From positions 1 to 6,180 of the forward strand of contig DATKPK010000042.1 in the NCBI GenBank assembly GCA_035524095.1: a stretch of DNA of 6,180 nucleotides. Direction: 5' to 3'. This DNA is from DATJUF01 sp035524095 (GTDB lineage: Bacteria > Desulfobacterota > Binatia > Binatales > Binataceae). The position numbers and the translations under genes are program-made. The notes below the pieces were generated by a model, which saw nothing but the letters and a program-made list of their open reading frames with translations, did not search any database and was not told where the DNA came from. Below are positions 1 to 6,120 of the stretch, one piece after another (the first letter of the stretch is position 1; each line of letters opens with the position of its first letter).

Positions 1-91
1 TTTGCGGCCGATCTTCACATTTGTCCTAATCGGCACTTCTCAAATGACTCTATGGAGTAGGTTCTGACTCTCTGGGAATTCCTAGCCTTTA

Positions 92-289
92 TCAGGAGCC
101 GTTCAGCGCGCGAATACGCAGCTTTGCCACTGTGGATCTTCGCGGATATCGATTAGGGTCTAGCGCCCAAGCCTCTAGCTCATGTTCCCAGGGCTCGAAT
201 GGCGGCGACCCTTGGCGTTTCAATTGCTCGATATACAAACAGCACAACTCCCAGTCCTTCTGGCTCAGATCTGGCCGGCTGAATTCCAT
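92..289 (-). CDS. Hypothetical 65-residue protein downstream of pstS
   Basis: I do not recognise this small protein. It begins with ATG 27 nt after the pstS stop on the same strand. A GAGAG-type purine run lies about 8 nt upstream of the start, and codon third positions look G/C-leaning, which supports real coding. The product is polar and charged, with tryptophans at 13, 34 and 41, a Cys-Cys pair at 16-17, a proline-rich middle (PPFEPW, about residues 29-34) and a basic C-terminus. There is no signal peptide or membrane segment, so it would be cytoplasmic. It could be the last gene of the ars unit or a chance ORF. An overlapping ORF on the other strand (182-382) looks less convincing. No function is proposed. 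Confidence 0.4.
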   Translation of the reverse strand: MEFSRPDLSQKDWELCCLYIEQLKRQGSPPFEPWEHELEAWALDPNRYPRRSTVAKLRIRALNGS

Positions 290-316
290 ATTTGCTGCTC
301 TCTCATGAGATTCAAA

Positions 317-1555
317 TTAGTTGTATGCGACCCGAAGCCGGGCGAACCCTGGTTTCGATTTACGCTCGCGGTGCGAACTTAGCTCAATTAGCAACCTGGA
401 GGAGTGTTGATTCAGGGCGGTACGGCCAGGTCGGAGGGTTGAAGCAGAATCCGTATCAAAGCCTTTGACCTTCAGTTCATTGGCTTCCGTTGTACTAGAC
501 AGTTTGATATTGGCTAGTGCCTTTTGCTCCCTGGTGATTACGGCGTTCGGGAGAGGGGCATAAGACAAAGGTTCGAGGTAATCCTGCCCTTTCGTCAGGC
601 CCCACTCTAGAAAGTGAATGATCGCCGTGCGCTTCGATGAGTCGGTTATAACGGATGGAACCAGCATCCACGTGAAGCTCGAGATCGGATATGCACCCTG
701 ACCGGGTGCATCGGTAATGGAGACGCGAAAGTCTGCGGGTATATGGTCTGCGAAGTCTGCGGCAGCGGTTGTAAGGCTCGCCAAATCAGCTTTTATGAAG
801 TGCCCGCTGCGATTCAGGACGCTTCCGTAGGTCAATCGATTCCGAACTACATAGCTAAGCTCAGAATATCCGATCGCGTAGGGAGTATTTGCGACTGTCT
901 CGACGACGCCTTGGTTGCCCTTGGCTGATACGCCGACCGGCCAAATGACCGAAATTCCAGTCCCTACGCGCGCGTGCCAATCAGAGCTGACTTTGGTTAG
1001 ATAGTCGGTCCAGATGTAGGTAGTGCCGCTGCCGTCCTGTCGGCGTGCGACCACAATATTATCAGCGGGCAATGGTACATTCGGGTTCGCTTTGGCAATC
1101 GCCGGGTCGTTCCATTTGCTGATAGCTCCAAGATAGATGCCTGCAAGAGCCTGTGGAGTAAAGTTTAGCTCTCGAGTGACTCCCGGAATATTGTGGTTGG
1201 GAACATCCGCGCCAATCGCAGTGGGAAAATGCAAGATTTCACAGTTCCGATGAGTGCTGAAGTCCAACATCTGGACTTTGTTCAGTGGACCGTCAGTGCC
1301 GGCGAAGTCGACTCTTCCCAGTATGATGTCGTGGATCCCCGCGCCCGAGCCATTCGACACATACGTTAGATGCACAGCGGGGTTCTCTTTCTGGTATTCC
1401 TCGATCCATTTGCTGTACATGGGATAGGCGAAGGTCGAGCCATCGCCACTGAGAACAAGTGGATCGGCTTGCGCCCTGGCAATCGTAGTTGACGCCGTAC
1501 AGAAAGTGAGTAGGAAAACCACCCAGCCTACTTTCAACTTACCCTTGGTTTTCAC
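317..1555 (-). CDS. pstS: PstS-like periplasmic phosphate-binding protein with C-terminal extension
   Basis: This is a solute-binding protein of the high-affinity phosphate ABC transporter, acting in the periplasm. Residues 1-30 look like a Sec signal peptide: basic MKTKGKLK, a hydrophobic core from about 11 to 25, and probable cleavage after ARAQA. The phosphate-site motifs known from E. coli PstS are present: STF at 40-42, SGAG near 70, TDGPL with Asp88, and RRQDGSGTT at 171-179 (Arg172, Asp174, Ser176, Gly177, Thr178). The start is GTG, with AAGGGAGA 6-7 nt upstream. The recognisable domain ends near residue 350, and about 60 further polar, basic residues have no counterpart in E. coli PstS. 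The gene lies 97 bp after arsJ on the same strand; that gap holds no clear promoter or terminator. No pstC, pstA, pstB or phoU is in the window. It may bind phosphate selectively during arsenate exposure or sense either oxyanion; the sequence does not decide. Confidence 0.9.
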   Translation of the reverse strand: MKTKGKLKVGWVVFLLTFCTASTTIARAQADPLVLSGDGSTFAYPMYSKWIEEYQKENPAVHLTYVSNGSGAGIHDIILGRVDFAGTDGPLNKVQMLDFSTHRNCEILHFPTAIGADVPNHNIPGVTRELNFTPQALAGIYLGAISKWNDPAIAKANPNVPLPADNIVVARRQDGSGTTYIWTDYLTKVSSDWHARVGTGISVIWPVGVSAKGNQGVVETVANTPYAIGYSELSYVVRNRLTYGSVLNRSGHFIKADLASLTTAAADFADHIPADFRVSITDAPGQGAYPISSFTWMLVPSVITDSSKRTAIIHFLEWGLTKGQDYLEPLSYAPLPNAVITREQKALANIKLSSTTEANELKVKGFDTDSASTLRPGRTALNQHSSRLLIELSSHRERKSKPGFARLRVAYN

Positions 1556-1560
1556 GAGCT

Positions 1561-1568
1561 TCTCCCTT
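1561..1568 (-). promoter_or_regulatory. Ribosome binding site deciding the GTG start of pstS
   Basis: The minus strand reads AAGGGAGA, with its GGGAG core 6 nt before GTG at 1555-1553. This supports the GTG start, which also gives a complete signal peptide. Confidence 0.7.
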
Positions 1569-1652
1569 GATAGCTTGGTCTGGTGGCAGAGCTATTTGCA
1601 GGATCTGAGGCGCGTTTGCGTTCGGAGCAGCTAATTGCGAAGCGCTTGAAAG

Positions 1653-2900
1653 CTAAGCATCAGCCTCTTTCAATTTGACTGTAAGCGAAATTGCCTTGAC
1701 GCTCGGCAAATTAAAGGAGAAGAGGCCAGCGGCCAGGAGCAGAGCTCCCGACATCATCAGACAGCCAATGAACCCATGGAATTCGAAGATCACGCCCGAT
1801 AAGAGCGTGCCAAGCAACCTGCCACCGGCATTAGCCATGTAATAGAAGCCGACGTTCGTTGCCACTTCATCTTCTTCGGAGTAGGCGAGAATCAAATAGG
1901 AATGGACGGCAGAATTGATCGCGAAAACGATCATGAAGATACCGAGACCGACCATTAGCGCCGGAGCTGCCTTAACATTAAACTCAAGTGCAGACGCGAG
2001 GGTCACAGGAATGATCGTCAAGATAAAAGCCCAAAGACGTGCTGTATCTCCAGTAACGCCTTGCCGCGCGCCAACTTGACTAAGAATTTCGGGCACGATT
2101 GCCTGAATCATGCCGTACCCGATAAACCAACTGGCGACAAATGCTCCGACCTGCATGAAGGAAAAGCCCAGCATCGACATCAGGAACATTGGCAAGCCCA
2201 CTACGAACCACACGTCACGGGCCGCGAACAAAAACAACCGAGTTGCCGATAGCCAATTCACTGCGACGCTCTTTGAAAAGAGACTGGCAAACTTAACCTT
2301 GGTCCTGGCCTTGCCCATGCCACCCGGAAGTGCGATTACGGTTCCCAGCAGGACCATGAGCAGACCCGCGGCCATGGCCACCAGAGATCCGGCAAAGCCG
2401 AGCAAGGTAAGAAGTGCTGCGCCCATGAAGAACCCCGCCCCCTTTAGGGCGTTTTTCGATCCCGTAAGACGCGCGACCCATTTGAACAGTGCCCCGTCTT
2501 CGCCTTCAGGCACCACAACTTTGATTGCACTCTTGGCGCTCATCTTGGTCAGGTCTTTGGCGACACCAGAGAGCGCCTGTGCCGCCATCACATAGGCAAC
2601 GGAAGTCAGCGCGCCCCAGCTTGACTGGAGAAACGCGAGCAAGATCAGAGCGGCGATTTGGAGGAGCAACCCACCGTACAACGTCACCTTCAGGCCCGAG
2701 CGCGCGGCGATCCAGCCGCCCAGAAGGTTGGTGACGATGCCGAAGAATTCGTAGAGCAGGAATAGGAAAGCAATCGTGACAGCACTGTAGCCGAGCCGGT
2801 CAAAATGCAATAACACCAGCATCCTGAGCGCGCCGTCGGTGAGCGTGAAGCCCCAATAGGCCCCCGTGACCAGGGCGTAGTTGCGGACGGCGTTTCTCAA
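1653..2900 (-). CDS. arsJ: ArsJ, organoarsenical (1-arseno-3-phosphoglycerate) efflux MFS transporter
   Basis: This is an inner-membrane major facilitator that, in characterised ArsJ systems, exports 1-arseno-3-phosphoglycerate; the product then breaks down to arsenate outside the cell. The 415-residue length and about 12 hydrophobic segments fit MFS. Family-typical stretches include NYALVTGAYWGFTLTDGALR (7-26), LLYEFFGIVTNLLGGW (48-63), SGVAKDLTKMSAKSAIK (111-127) and TGSKNALKG (146-154). The start is TTG (2900-2898), chosen because it gives the expected short N-terminus before the first membrane helix; only a weak GGTG lies 6 nt upstream. The dehydrogenase stop TAG is just 3 nt upstream and in the same frame, so translation is probably coupled by reinitiation. 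The adjacent dehydrogenase makes its substrate, which strongly supports the assignment. Confidence 0.95.
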   Translation of the reverse strand: MRNAVRNYALVTGAYWGFTLTDGALRMLVLLHFDRLGYSAVTIAFLFLLYEFFGIVTNLLGGWIAARSGLKVTLYGGLLLQIAALILLAFLQSSWGALTSVAYVMAAQALSGVAKDLTKMSAKSAIKVVVPEGEDGALFKWVARLTGSKNALKGAGFFMGAALLTLLGFAGSLVAMAAGLLMVLLGTVIALPGGMGKARTKVKFASLFSKSVAVNWLSATRLFLFAARDVWFVVGLPMFLMSMLGFSFMQVGAFVASWFIGYGMIQAIVPEILSQVGARQGVTGDTARLWAFILTIIPVTLASALEFNVKAAPALMVGLGIFMIVFAINSAVHSYLILAYSEEDEVATNVGFYYMANAGGRLLGTLLSGVIFEFHGFIGCLMMSGALLLAAGLFSFNLPSVKAISLTVKLKEADA

Positions 2901-2903
2901 GGT

Positions 2904-3941
2904 CTACACCGCGGCTACTTGGCGATGAGCTTGGAACAAGCTGCCCGCGACCTTCGTAGTCAGCTCTACCAACCAGTTCACATAACCCCATTCGTTGTCA
3001 TACCAGGCCACGACTTTGACTTGCGTTCCGTCAACGACGATGGTCGAAGGCCCATCGACGATGGAGGAGCGAGGATCGTTGACGAAGTCGGCGGAGACTA
3101 GTGGGCGTTTCTCGAACCCAAGGATACCTCGAAGTTCCCCTTCGGCTGCCGCGCGCAGGTGTTGATTAACCTCTTCAGCGGTCGTTGGTTGCGCTACTTC
3201 AAAAACGCAATCGGTGAGCGAAGCGTTCAGTAGCGGGACGCGGACGGCCATACCGTTAAGTTTCCCTTGCAATTCAGGGTAAATCAGGCCGATTGCGGTA
3301 GCGGAGCCAGTCGTCGTTGGCACTAGCGACATCAGCGCTGATCGCGCCCGGCGCAGGTCTTTATGGGCCTGGTCCACCACTGTCTGAGTATTAGTCGCAT
3401 CGTGAATCGTAGTGATGACGCCGTGCCGGATGCCCAGATATTCGTGGATCACTTTCACCACGGGAGCCAGGCAGTTTGTGGTGCAGGAAGCGGCCGTGAT
3501 TACGTGGTGCCGCGCGGGATCATACAGTTTGTCGTTCACACCCATCACGATATTGAGCGCGCCTTGTTTAACTGGCGCCGCCACGAGGACCTTGGGTACG
3601 CCACGCGCGAAATACTGTTCCAGCACGTCCAGCGTGAGGAACTTCCCGGAGCATTCGAGGACGATTGCAACTCCCGCCCGGTCCCACGGCACTTCGTCAC
3701 GGGCGCCGAAATTGGTGTACTCAATAGGATTTCCATCTACTGTGATACTATGTTCGGTGCTGGCGATCGGCACGGGCCAACGGCCGTGGACACTGTCGAA
3801 CTCGAGCAGATGGGCGACTGTCTGCGGGCCGCCATTCAGTTCGTTAACATGGACGATCGCGATCTGCTGATTACCGAACGCGGCGCGCAGCGAGAGGCGA
3901 CCCATGCGTCCAAATCCGTTAATTCCTACTCGTGCTGACAT
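2904..3941 (-). CDS. gap: ArsJ-associated glyceraldehyde-3-phosphate dehydrogenase
   Basis: This cytoplasmic dehydrogenase is expected to use arsenate in place of phosphate on glyceraldehyde 3-phosphate with NAD(P), giving 1-arseno-3-phosphoglycerate for ArsJ. The 345-residue length is normal. The Rossmann motif GINGFGRMGR is at 6-15, the catalytic cysteine is Cys153 in ASCTTNC, its His partner is His180 in TTIHDATNTQ, Arg234 lies in MAVRVP, and the C-terminal WYDNEWGY is at 313-320. VNE at 32-34 replaces the usual (I/V)ND after the second strand, so the cofactor-selecting Asp is a Glu. The segment AHLLEFDSVHGRW (43-55) resembles the ArsJ-linked subgroup as I recall it. The ATG start has GGAGAG 9 nt upstream, and the gap from arsRC is 27 nt. 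The position beside arsJ argues for a dedicated detoxification enzyme rather than the glycolytic copy, although glycolytic activity remains possible. Confidence 0.93.
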   Translation of the reverse strand: MSARVGINGFGRMGRLSLRAAFGNQQIAIVHVNELNGGPQTVAHLLEFDSVHGRWPVPIASTEHSITVDGNPIEYTNFGARDEVPWDRAGVAIVLECSGKFLTLDVLEQYFARGVPKVLVAAPVKQGALNIVMGVNDKLYDPARHHVITAASCTTNCLAPVVKVIHEYLGIRHGVITTIHDATNTQTVVDQAHKDLRRARSALMSLVPTTTGSATAIGLIYPELQGKLNGMAVRVPLLNASLTDCVFEVAQPTTAEEVNQHLRAAAEGELRGILGFEKRPLVSADFVNDPRSSIVDGPSTIVVDGTQVKVVAWYDNEWGYVNWLVELTTKVAGSLFQAHRQVAAV

Positions 3942-3950
3942 CGCTGCGTT

Positions 3951-3964
3951 CTCTCCACAGAGAG
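3951..3964 (-). promoter_or_regulatory. Small hairpin covering the ribosome binding site of the dehydrogenase gene
   Basis: On the minus strand CTCTC, a TGTG loop and GAGAG form a perfect 5-bp stem. The GAGAG arm is part of the GGAGAG Shine-Dalgarno sequence (3951-3956). The arsRC stop codon ends only 4 nt before the stem, so a ribosome finishing arsRC would open it. This suggests translational coupling. The pairing is seen in the sequence; the role is inference. Confidence 0.4.
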
Positions 3965-3968
3965 TCCA

Positions 3969-4796
3969 TCATGCGGCAAAGTGTAGTTTGCCGATCTCGC
4001 TGACCCAGCGTTCGAGAGCGAAGCGTTCGAGCGTCTCGATTGGTAGAGCAGTGAAAATCCTGATTCGCTGCTCCAGCTCGTTATAAGTCTTGACGAAGGC
4101 CTTGCGCGTAGCTGAGTTAGAGCCGCTAACTGCAATCGGATCCGGCACCCCCCAATGCGCTCTTATTGGTTGGCCTGGCCAGGCCGGGCAGACCTCGGCA
4201 GCGGCGCGGTCGCATAGCGTGAAGACGAAATCCAGAGGCGGGCTGTCGGGCTGTGCAAACTCATTCCAGTTCTTACTCCTTAACCCGTTTGTTTCGTACT
4301 TCAACTCTTCCAGGACTCGCAGCGTATTGGCATGTACCGCACTCTTTGGACTACTCCCGGCACTGAATGCGCGGAATCTTCCACCGCCCCATCGATTCAT
4401 GGCGCACTCCGCCATGATGCTGCGCGCGGAATTATTGGTGCACAGGAAGAGCACATTCAACTCGCGATCGGACGCTGTGGTTACATTGGCATTGCCCGCA
4501 GTTCGGTCTATCTGGTCTGCGCAACAATTTTCGGTCAGATATTCGATCAGGCTGTCCATAGTCCGGAATTTGGCATTGTAGATGATCAACCGGCTCTGCC
4601 GGCGCGAGCTGACCAGGCCAGTGTGCCTTAGCTGATTGAGGTGGAACGAGAGGGTGGGCGAGGGCAACTTCAAACGATCGCCGATTTCCCCCGCCGGCAT
4701 CCCCTCGGGACCGCGCATCACCAACAGACGAAAGATGTCCAGCCGCGTCTCCTGCGCGAGCGCGGCCAGAGCGGCGATAACATTAGCCTTGGTCAT
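3969..4796 (-). CDS. arsRC: Fused ArsR-family repressor and thioredoxin-type arsenate reductase (ArsC)
   Basis: This is a 275-residue two-domain cytoplasmic protein. Residues 1-92 are an ArsR/SmtB winged helix: ALAALAQETRLDIFRLL at 9-25, recognition region PSPTLSFHLNQLRHTGLV at about 45-62, and a Cys91-Cys92 pair in ENCC. A linker of about 20 residues leads to a low-molecular-weight phosphatase-type ArsC domain from about 112. Its P-loop is CTNNSARS with nucleophile Cys119 and Arg125. Cys195 and Cys203 in LCDRAAAEVC fit the relay cysteines, and HWGVPDP carries Asp219, the likely general acid. It should reduce arsenate to arsenite and repress the locus when arsenic is absent. Fused arsRC genes are known, for example in Leptospirillum. 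The ATG gives the family-typical N-terminus but lacks a well-spaced ribosome binding site. A third arsenic-binding Cys expected near 98 is absent (Arg98). Confidence 0.95.
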   Translation of the reverse strand: MTKANVIAALAALAQETRLDIFRLLVMRGPEGMPAGEIGDRLKLPSPTLSFHLNQLRHTGLVSSRRQSRLIIYNAKFRTMDSLIEYLTENCCADQIDRTAGNANVTTASDRELNVLFLCTNNSARSIMAECAMNRWGGGRFRAFSAGSSPKSAVHANTLRVLEELKYETNGLRSKNWNEFAQPDSPPLDFVFTLCDRAAAEVCPAWPGQPIRAHWGVPDPIAVSGSNSATRKAFVKTYNELEQRIRIFTALPIETLERFALERWVSEIGKLHFAA

Positions 4797-4798
4797 GC

Positions 4799-4814
4799 TT
4801 CCATATATATGAAA
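4799..4814. promoter_or_regulatory. Candidate ArsR operator (16-bp near-palindrome)
   Basis: The plus strand reads TTCCATATATATGAAA, a 16-bp inverted repeat with one mismatched pair around a perfect CATATATATG core. AT-rich dyads of this kind are typical ArsR-family operators. It ends 2 bp before the arsRC start codon and covers the likely -10 element, so bound repressor would block its own promoter. Confidence 0.55.
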
Positions 4815-4831
4815 GTCTCGGAAGAGAGCAA
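4804..4831 (-). promoter_or_regulatory. Candidate arsRC promoter, possibly leaderless
   Basis: On the minus strand TTGCTC (4831-4826) could be a -35 and TATATA (4809-4804) a -10, with a 16-bp spacer. A start site about 7 nt beyond the -10 would fall at or next to the arsRC ATG at 4796. Neither hexamer is a strong match. The only Shine-Dalgarno-like run, GGAAG, is 1 nt from the ATG, too close for normal use, which fits a leaderless transcript. Confidence 0.4.
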
Positions 4832-4863
4832 GGACGGTGATATTGCTCCAGAAATATGGAAGG

Positions 4864-4892
4864 TTGATGGCGCATCGTAAACTGAGTAAAGT
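4864..4892 (+). promoter_or_regulatory. Candidate acr3 promoter
   Basis: TTGATG (4864-4869) and TAAAGT (4887-4892) each match 4 of 6 sigma-70 positions, with an ideal 17-bp spacer. The start site would be near 4899, giving a leader of about 57 nt. The -10 overlaps a small inverted repeat, AAACT and AGTTT (4879-4883 and 4890-4894). A half-site matching the operator (ATATGGAAG, 4854-4862) ends 1 bp before the -35, so a repressor there could also control acr3. Confidence 0.4.
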
Positions 4893-4940
4893 TTCTAGAT
4901 TCTCCGAACGTTAGATCTTCCTCATTCCCGATTTGGGAGA

Positions 4941-4950
4941 AGGAAAGGAA
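4941..4950 (+). promoter_or_regulatory. Ribosome binding site of acr3
   Basis: The purine-rich AGGAAAGGAA ends 5 nt before the ATG at 4956 and fixes that start. It is clearly stronger than the sequence ahead of arsRC. Confidence 0.7.
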
Positions 4951-4955
4951 TCAAA

Positions 4956-6026
4956 ATGAGCGCTAGTTTGACGCTTGCGAACGCACCAACGGCGCGCAGA
5001 CTGTCATTTCTCGACCGCTACCTGACACTTTGGATTTTTCTCGCGATGGCTGCCGGAGTGGCGATCGGCGCGCTCTTCCGCGGAGTGAAGGCGGCCTTCG
5101 ATAGCATGAGCGTCGGCACCACTTCTATACCGATCGCAATCGGCCTCATCCTAATGATGTATCCACCGCTCGCGAAGGTGAACTATGACGAATTGGGCGA
5201 TGTTTTCAGCAATGTGAAGATCCTTTTGTTATCGCTGGTCCAGAACTGGATTATCGGACCAATCTTGATGTTCACGCTGGCGATTATCTTCTTGCGCGAT
5301 CGTCCTGAGTACATGGTCGGCCTGATTCTGATCGGGCTCGCGCGCTGCATCGCAATGGTCATCGTTTGGAACGATTTGGCCAGCGGCGACGCGGACTATT
5401 GCGCGGGACTGGTGGCGTTCAACTCGATCTTTCAGGTGCTATTCTTTTCCGTTTACGCGTTCGTCTTCATTACCGTGCTGCCGCGATGGCTTGGCTTAGG
5501 CACTGCCATGGTACAAATCACGATGAGTCAGATCGCCGAGAGCGTTGGTATCTACCTGGGCATACCGTTCCTCGCGGGCCTGGTCTCGTGGACCGTGCTC
5601 ACCAGGCTCAACGGCAAGATCTGGTACCGTCATGAGTTCATTCCCAGGATCAGCCCGCTGACGCTAACGTTTTTACTCTTCACGATCGTCGTGATGTTCT
5701 CGATCAAGGGTGCTGCGATCGTGCACAGGCCGCTCGACGTTGTGCGTATTGCGATTCCTCTTTTGCTCTATTTCGGCATTATGTTTGCCGTCTCATTCGC
5801 GCTGAGCAGGAGGGTTGGAGCAGCTTATCCGCAATGCGCGACGTTGTCATTTACAGCAGCCTCCAATAATTTCGAGCTGGCGATTGCTGTCGCAGTCGCG
5901 ACTTTCGGGATCGATAGTGGTGCAGCCTTTGCCGCGGTTATCGGTCCACTCATCGAAGTGCCGGTCATGATCGGTTTGGTGGACATTTCACGGTGGGCGA
6001 AAAATAGATATTTCGCGGTTTCGTAA
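4956..6026 (+). CDS. acr3: Acr3-family arsenite efflux permease
   Basis: This is an inner-membrane transporter of the ACR3 (BART superfamily) group that exports arsenite, usually driven by the proton gradient. The 356-residue length and about ten hydrophobic segments, the first near 22-42 and the last near 322-345, fit the family. Diagnostic motifs are RYLTLWIFLAM (21-31), GLILMMYPPLAKV (63-75), GLARCIAMVIVWNDLASGD (127-145) and GPLIEVPVMI (330-339). Cys131 and Glu334 sit in the motifs that carry the essential Cys and Glu of characterised Acr3 proteins. Residues 1-20 are a soluble leader. The gene is divergent from arsRC, whose ArsC half supplies arsenite, so the pair forms the reduction-and-export route. 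No ArsA ATPase is present, as expected for Acr3. Confidence 0.96.
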   Translation: MSASLTLANAPTARRLSFLDRYLTLWIFLAMAAGVAIGALFRGVKAAFDSMSVGTTSIPIAIGLILMMYPPLAKVNYDELGDVFSNVKILLLSLVQNWIIGPILMFTLAIIFLRDRPEYMVGLILIGLARCIAMVIVWNDLASGDADYCAGLVAFNSIFQVLFFSVYAFVFITVLPRWLGLGTAMVQITMSQIAESVGIYLGIPFLAGLVSWTVLTRLNGKIWYRHEFIPRISPLTLTFLLFTIVVMFSIKGAAIVHRPLDVVRIAIPLLLYFGIMFAVSFALSRRVGAAYPQCATLSFTAASNNFELAIAVAVATFGIDSGAAFAAVIGPLIEVPVMIGLVDISRWAKNRYFAVS

Positions 6027-6090
6027 AGCCCAATCCAATAGATTGAAACTGCTGAGCCAGACTGCCCGATCCTCGGATAGGAGCGCCTAA

Positions 6091-6120
6091 ACCAAGGTTC
6101 GAGAAACCTGTGGTGTTCTT
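6091..6120 (+). terminator. Possible weak terminator after acr3
   Basis: ACCAAGGTT (6091-6099) pairs with AACCT-G-TGGT (6105-6114) as a 9-bp stem with one bulged G and a CGAGA loop, starting 65 nt after the acr3 stop. The run that follows, GTTCTT, is only partly T-rich, so termination may be weak or Rho-assisted. Confidence 0.35.

Noticed and set aside
7..34. Inverted repeat GCCGAT and ATCGGC as a terminator for the leftward unit
   Set aside because: The stem is only 6 bp with a 16-nt loop and no T-run follows on either strand, so it is not supported.
182..382. Plus-strand 66-codon ORF near the left end
   Set aside because: It overlaps the end of pstS and the better-supported minus-strand small ORF, and no ribosome binding site or known domain is evident.
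2110..2595. Plus-strand ORF of 161 codons opposite arsJ
   Set aside because: It is antisense to a clear MFS gene; the composition (Pro, Ala, Ser, Thr) is what an opposite-strand reading of membrane-protein codons gives.
3363..3938. Long plus-strand ORF of 191 codons opposite the dehydrogenase gene, plus a second at 3412-3870
   Set aside because: Both are antisense to a strongly recognised enzyme with intact catalytic motifs and show no domain or convincing start, so they look like frame shadows.
4641..4880. Plus-strand ORF of 79 codons crossing the arsRC start and the control region
   Set aside because: It overlaps the repressor domain antisense and the promoter region, and has no recognisable protein features.
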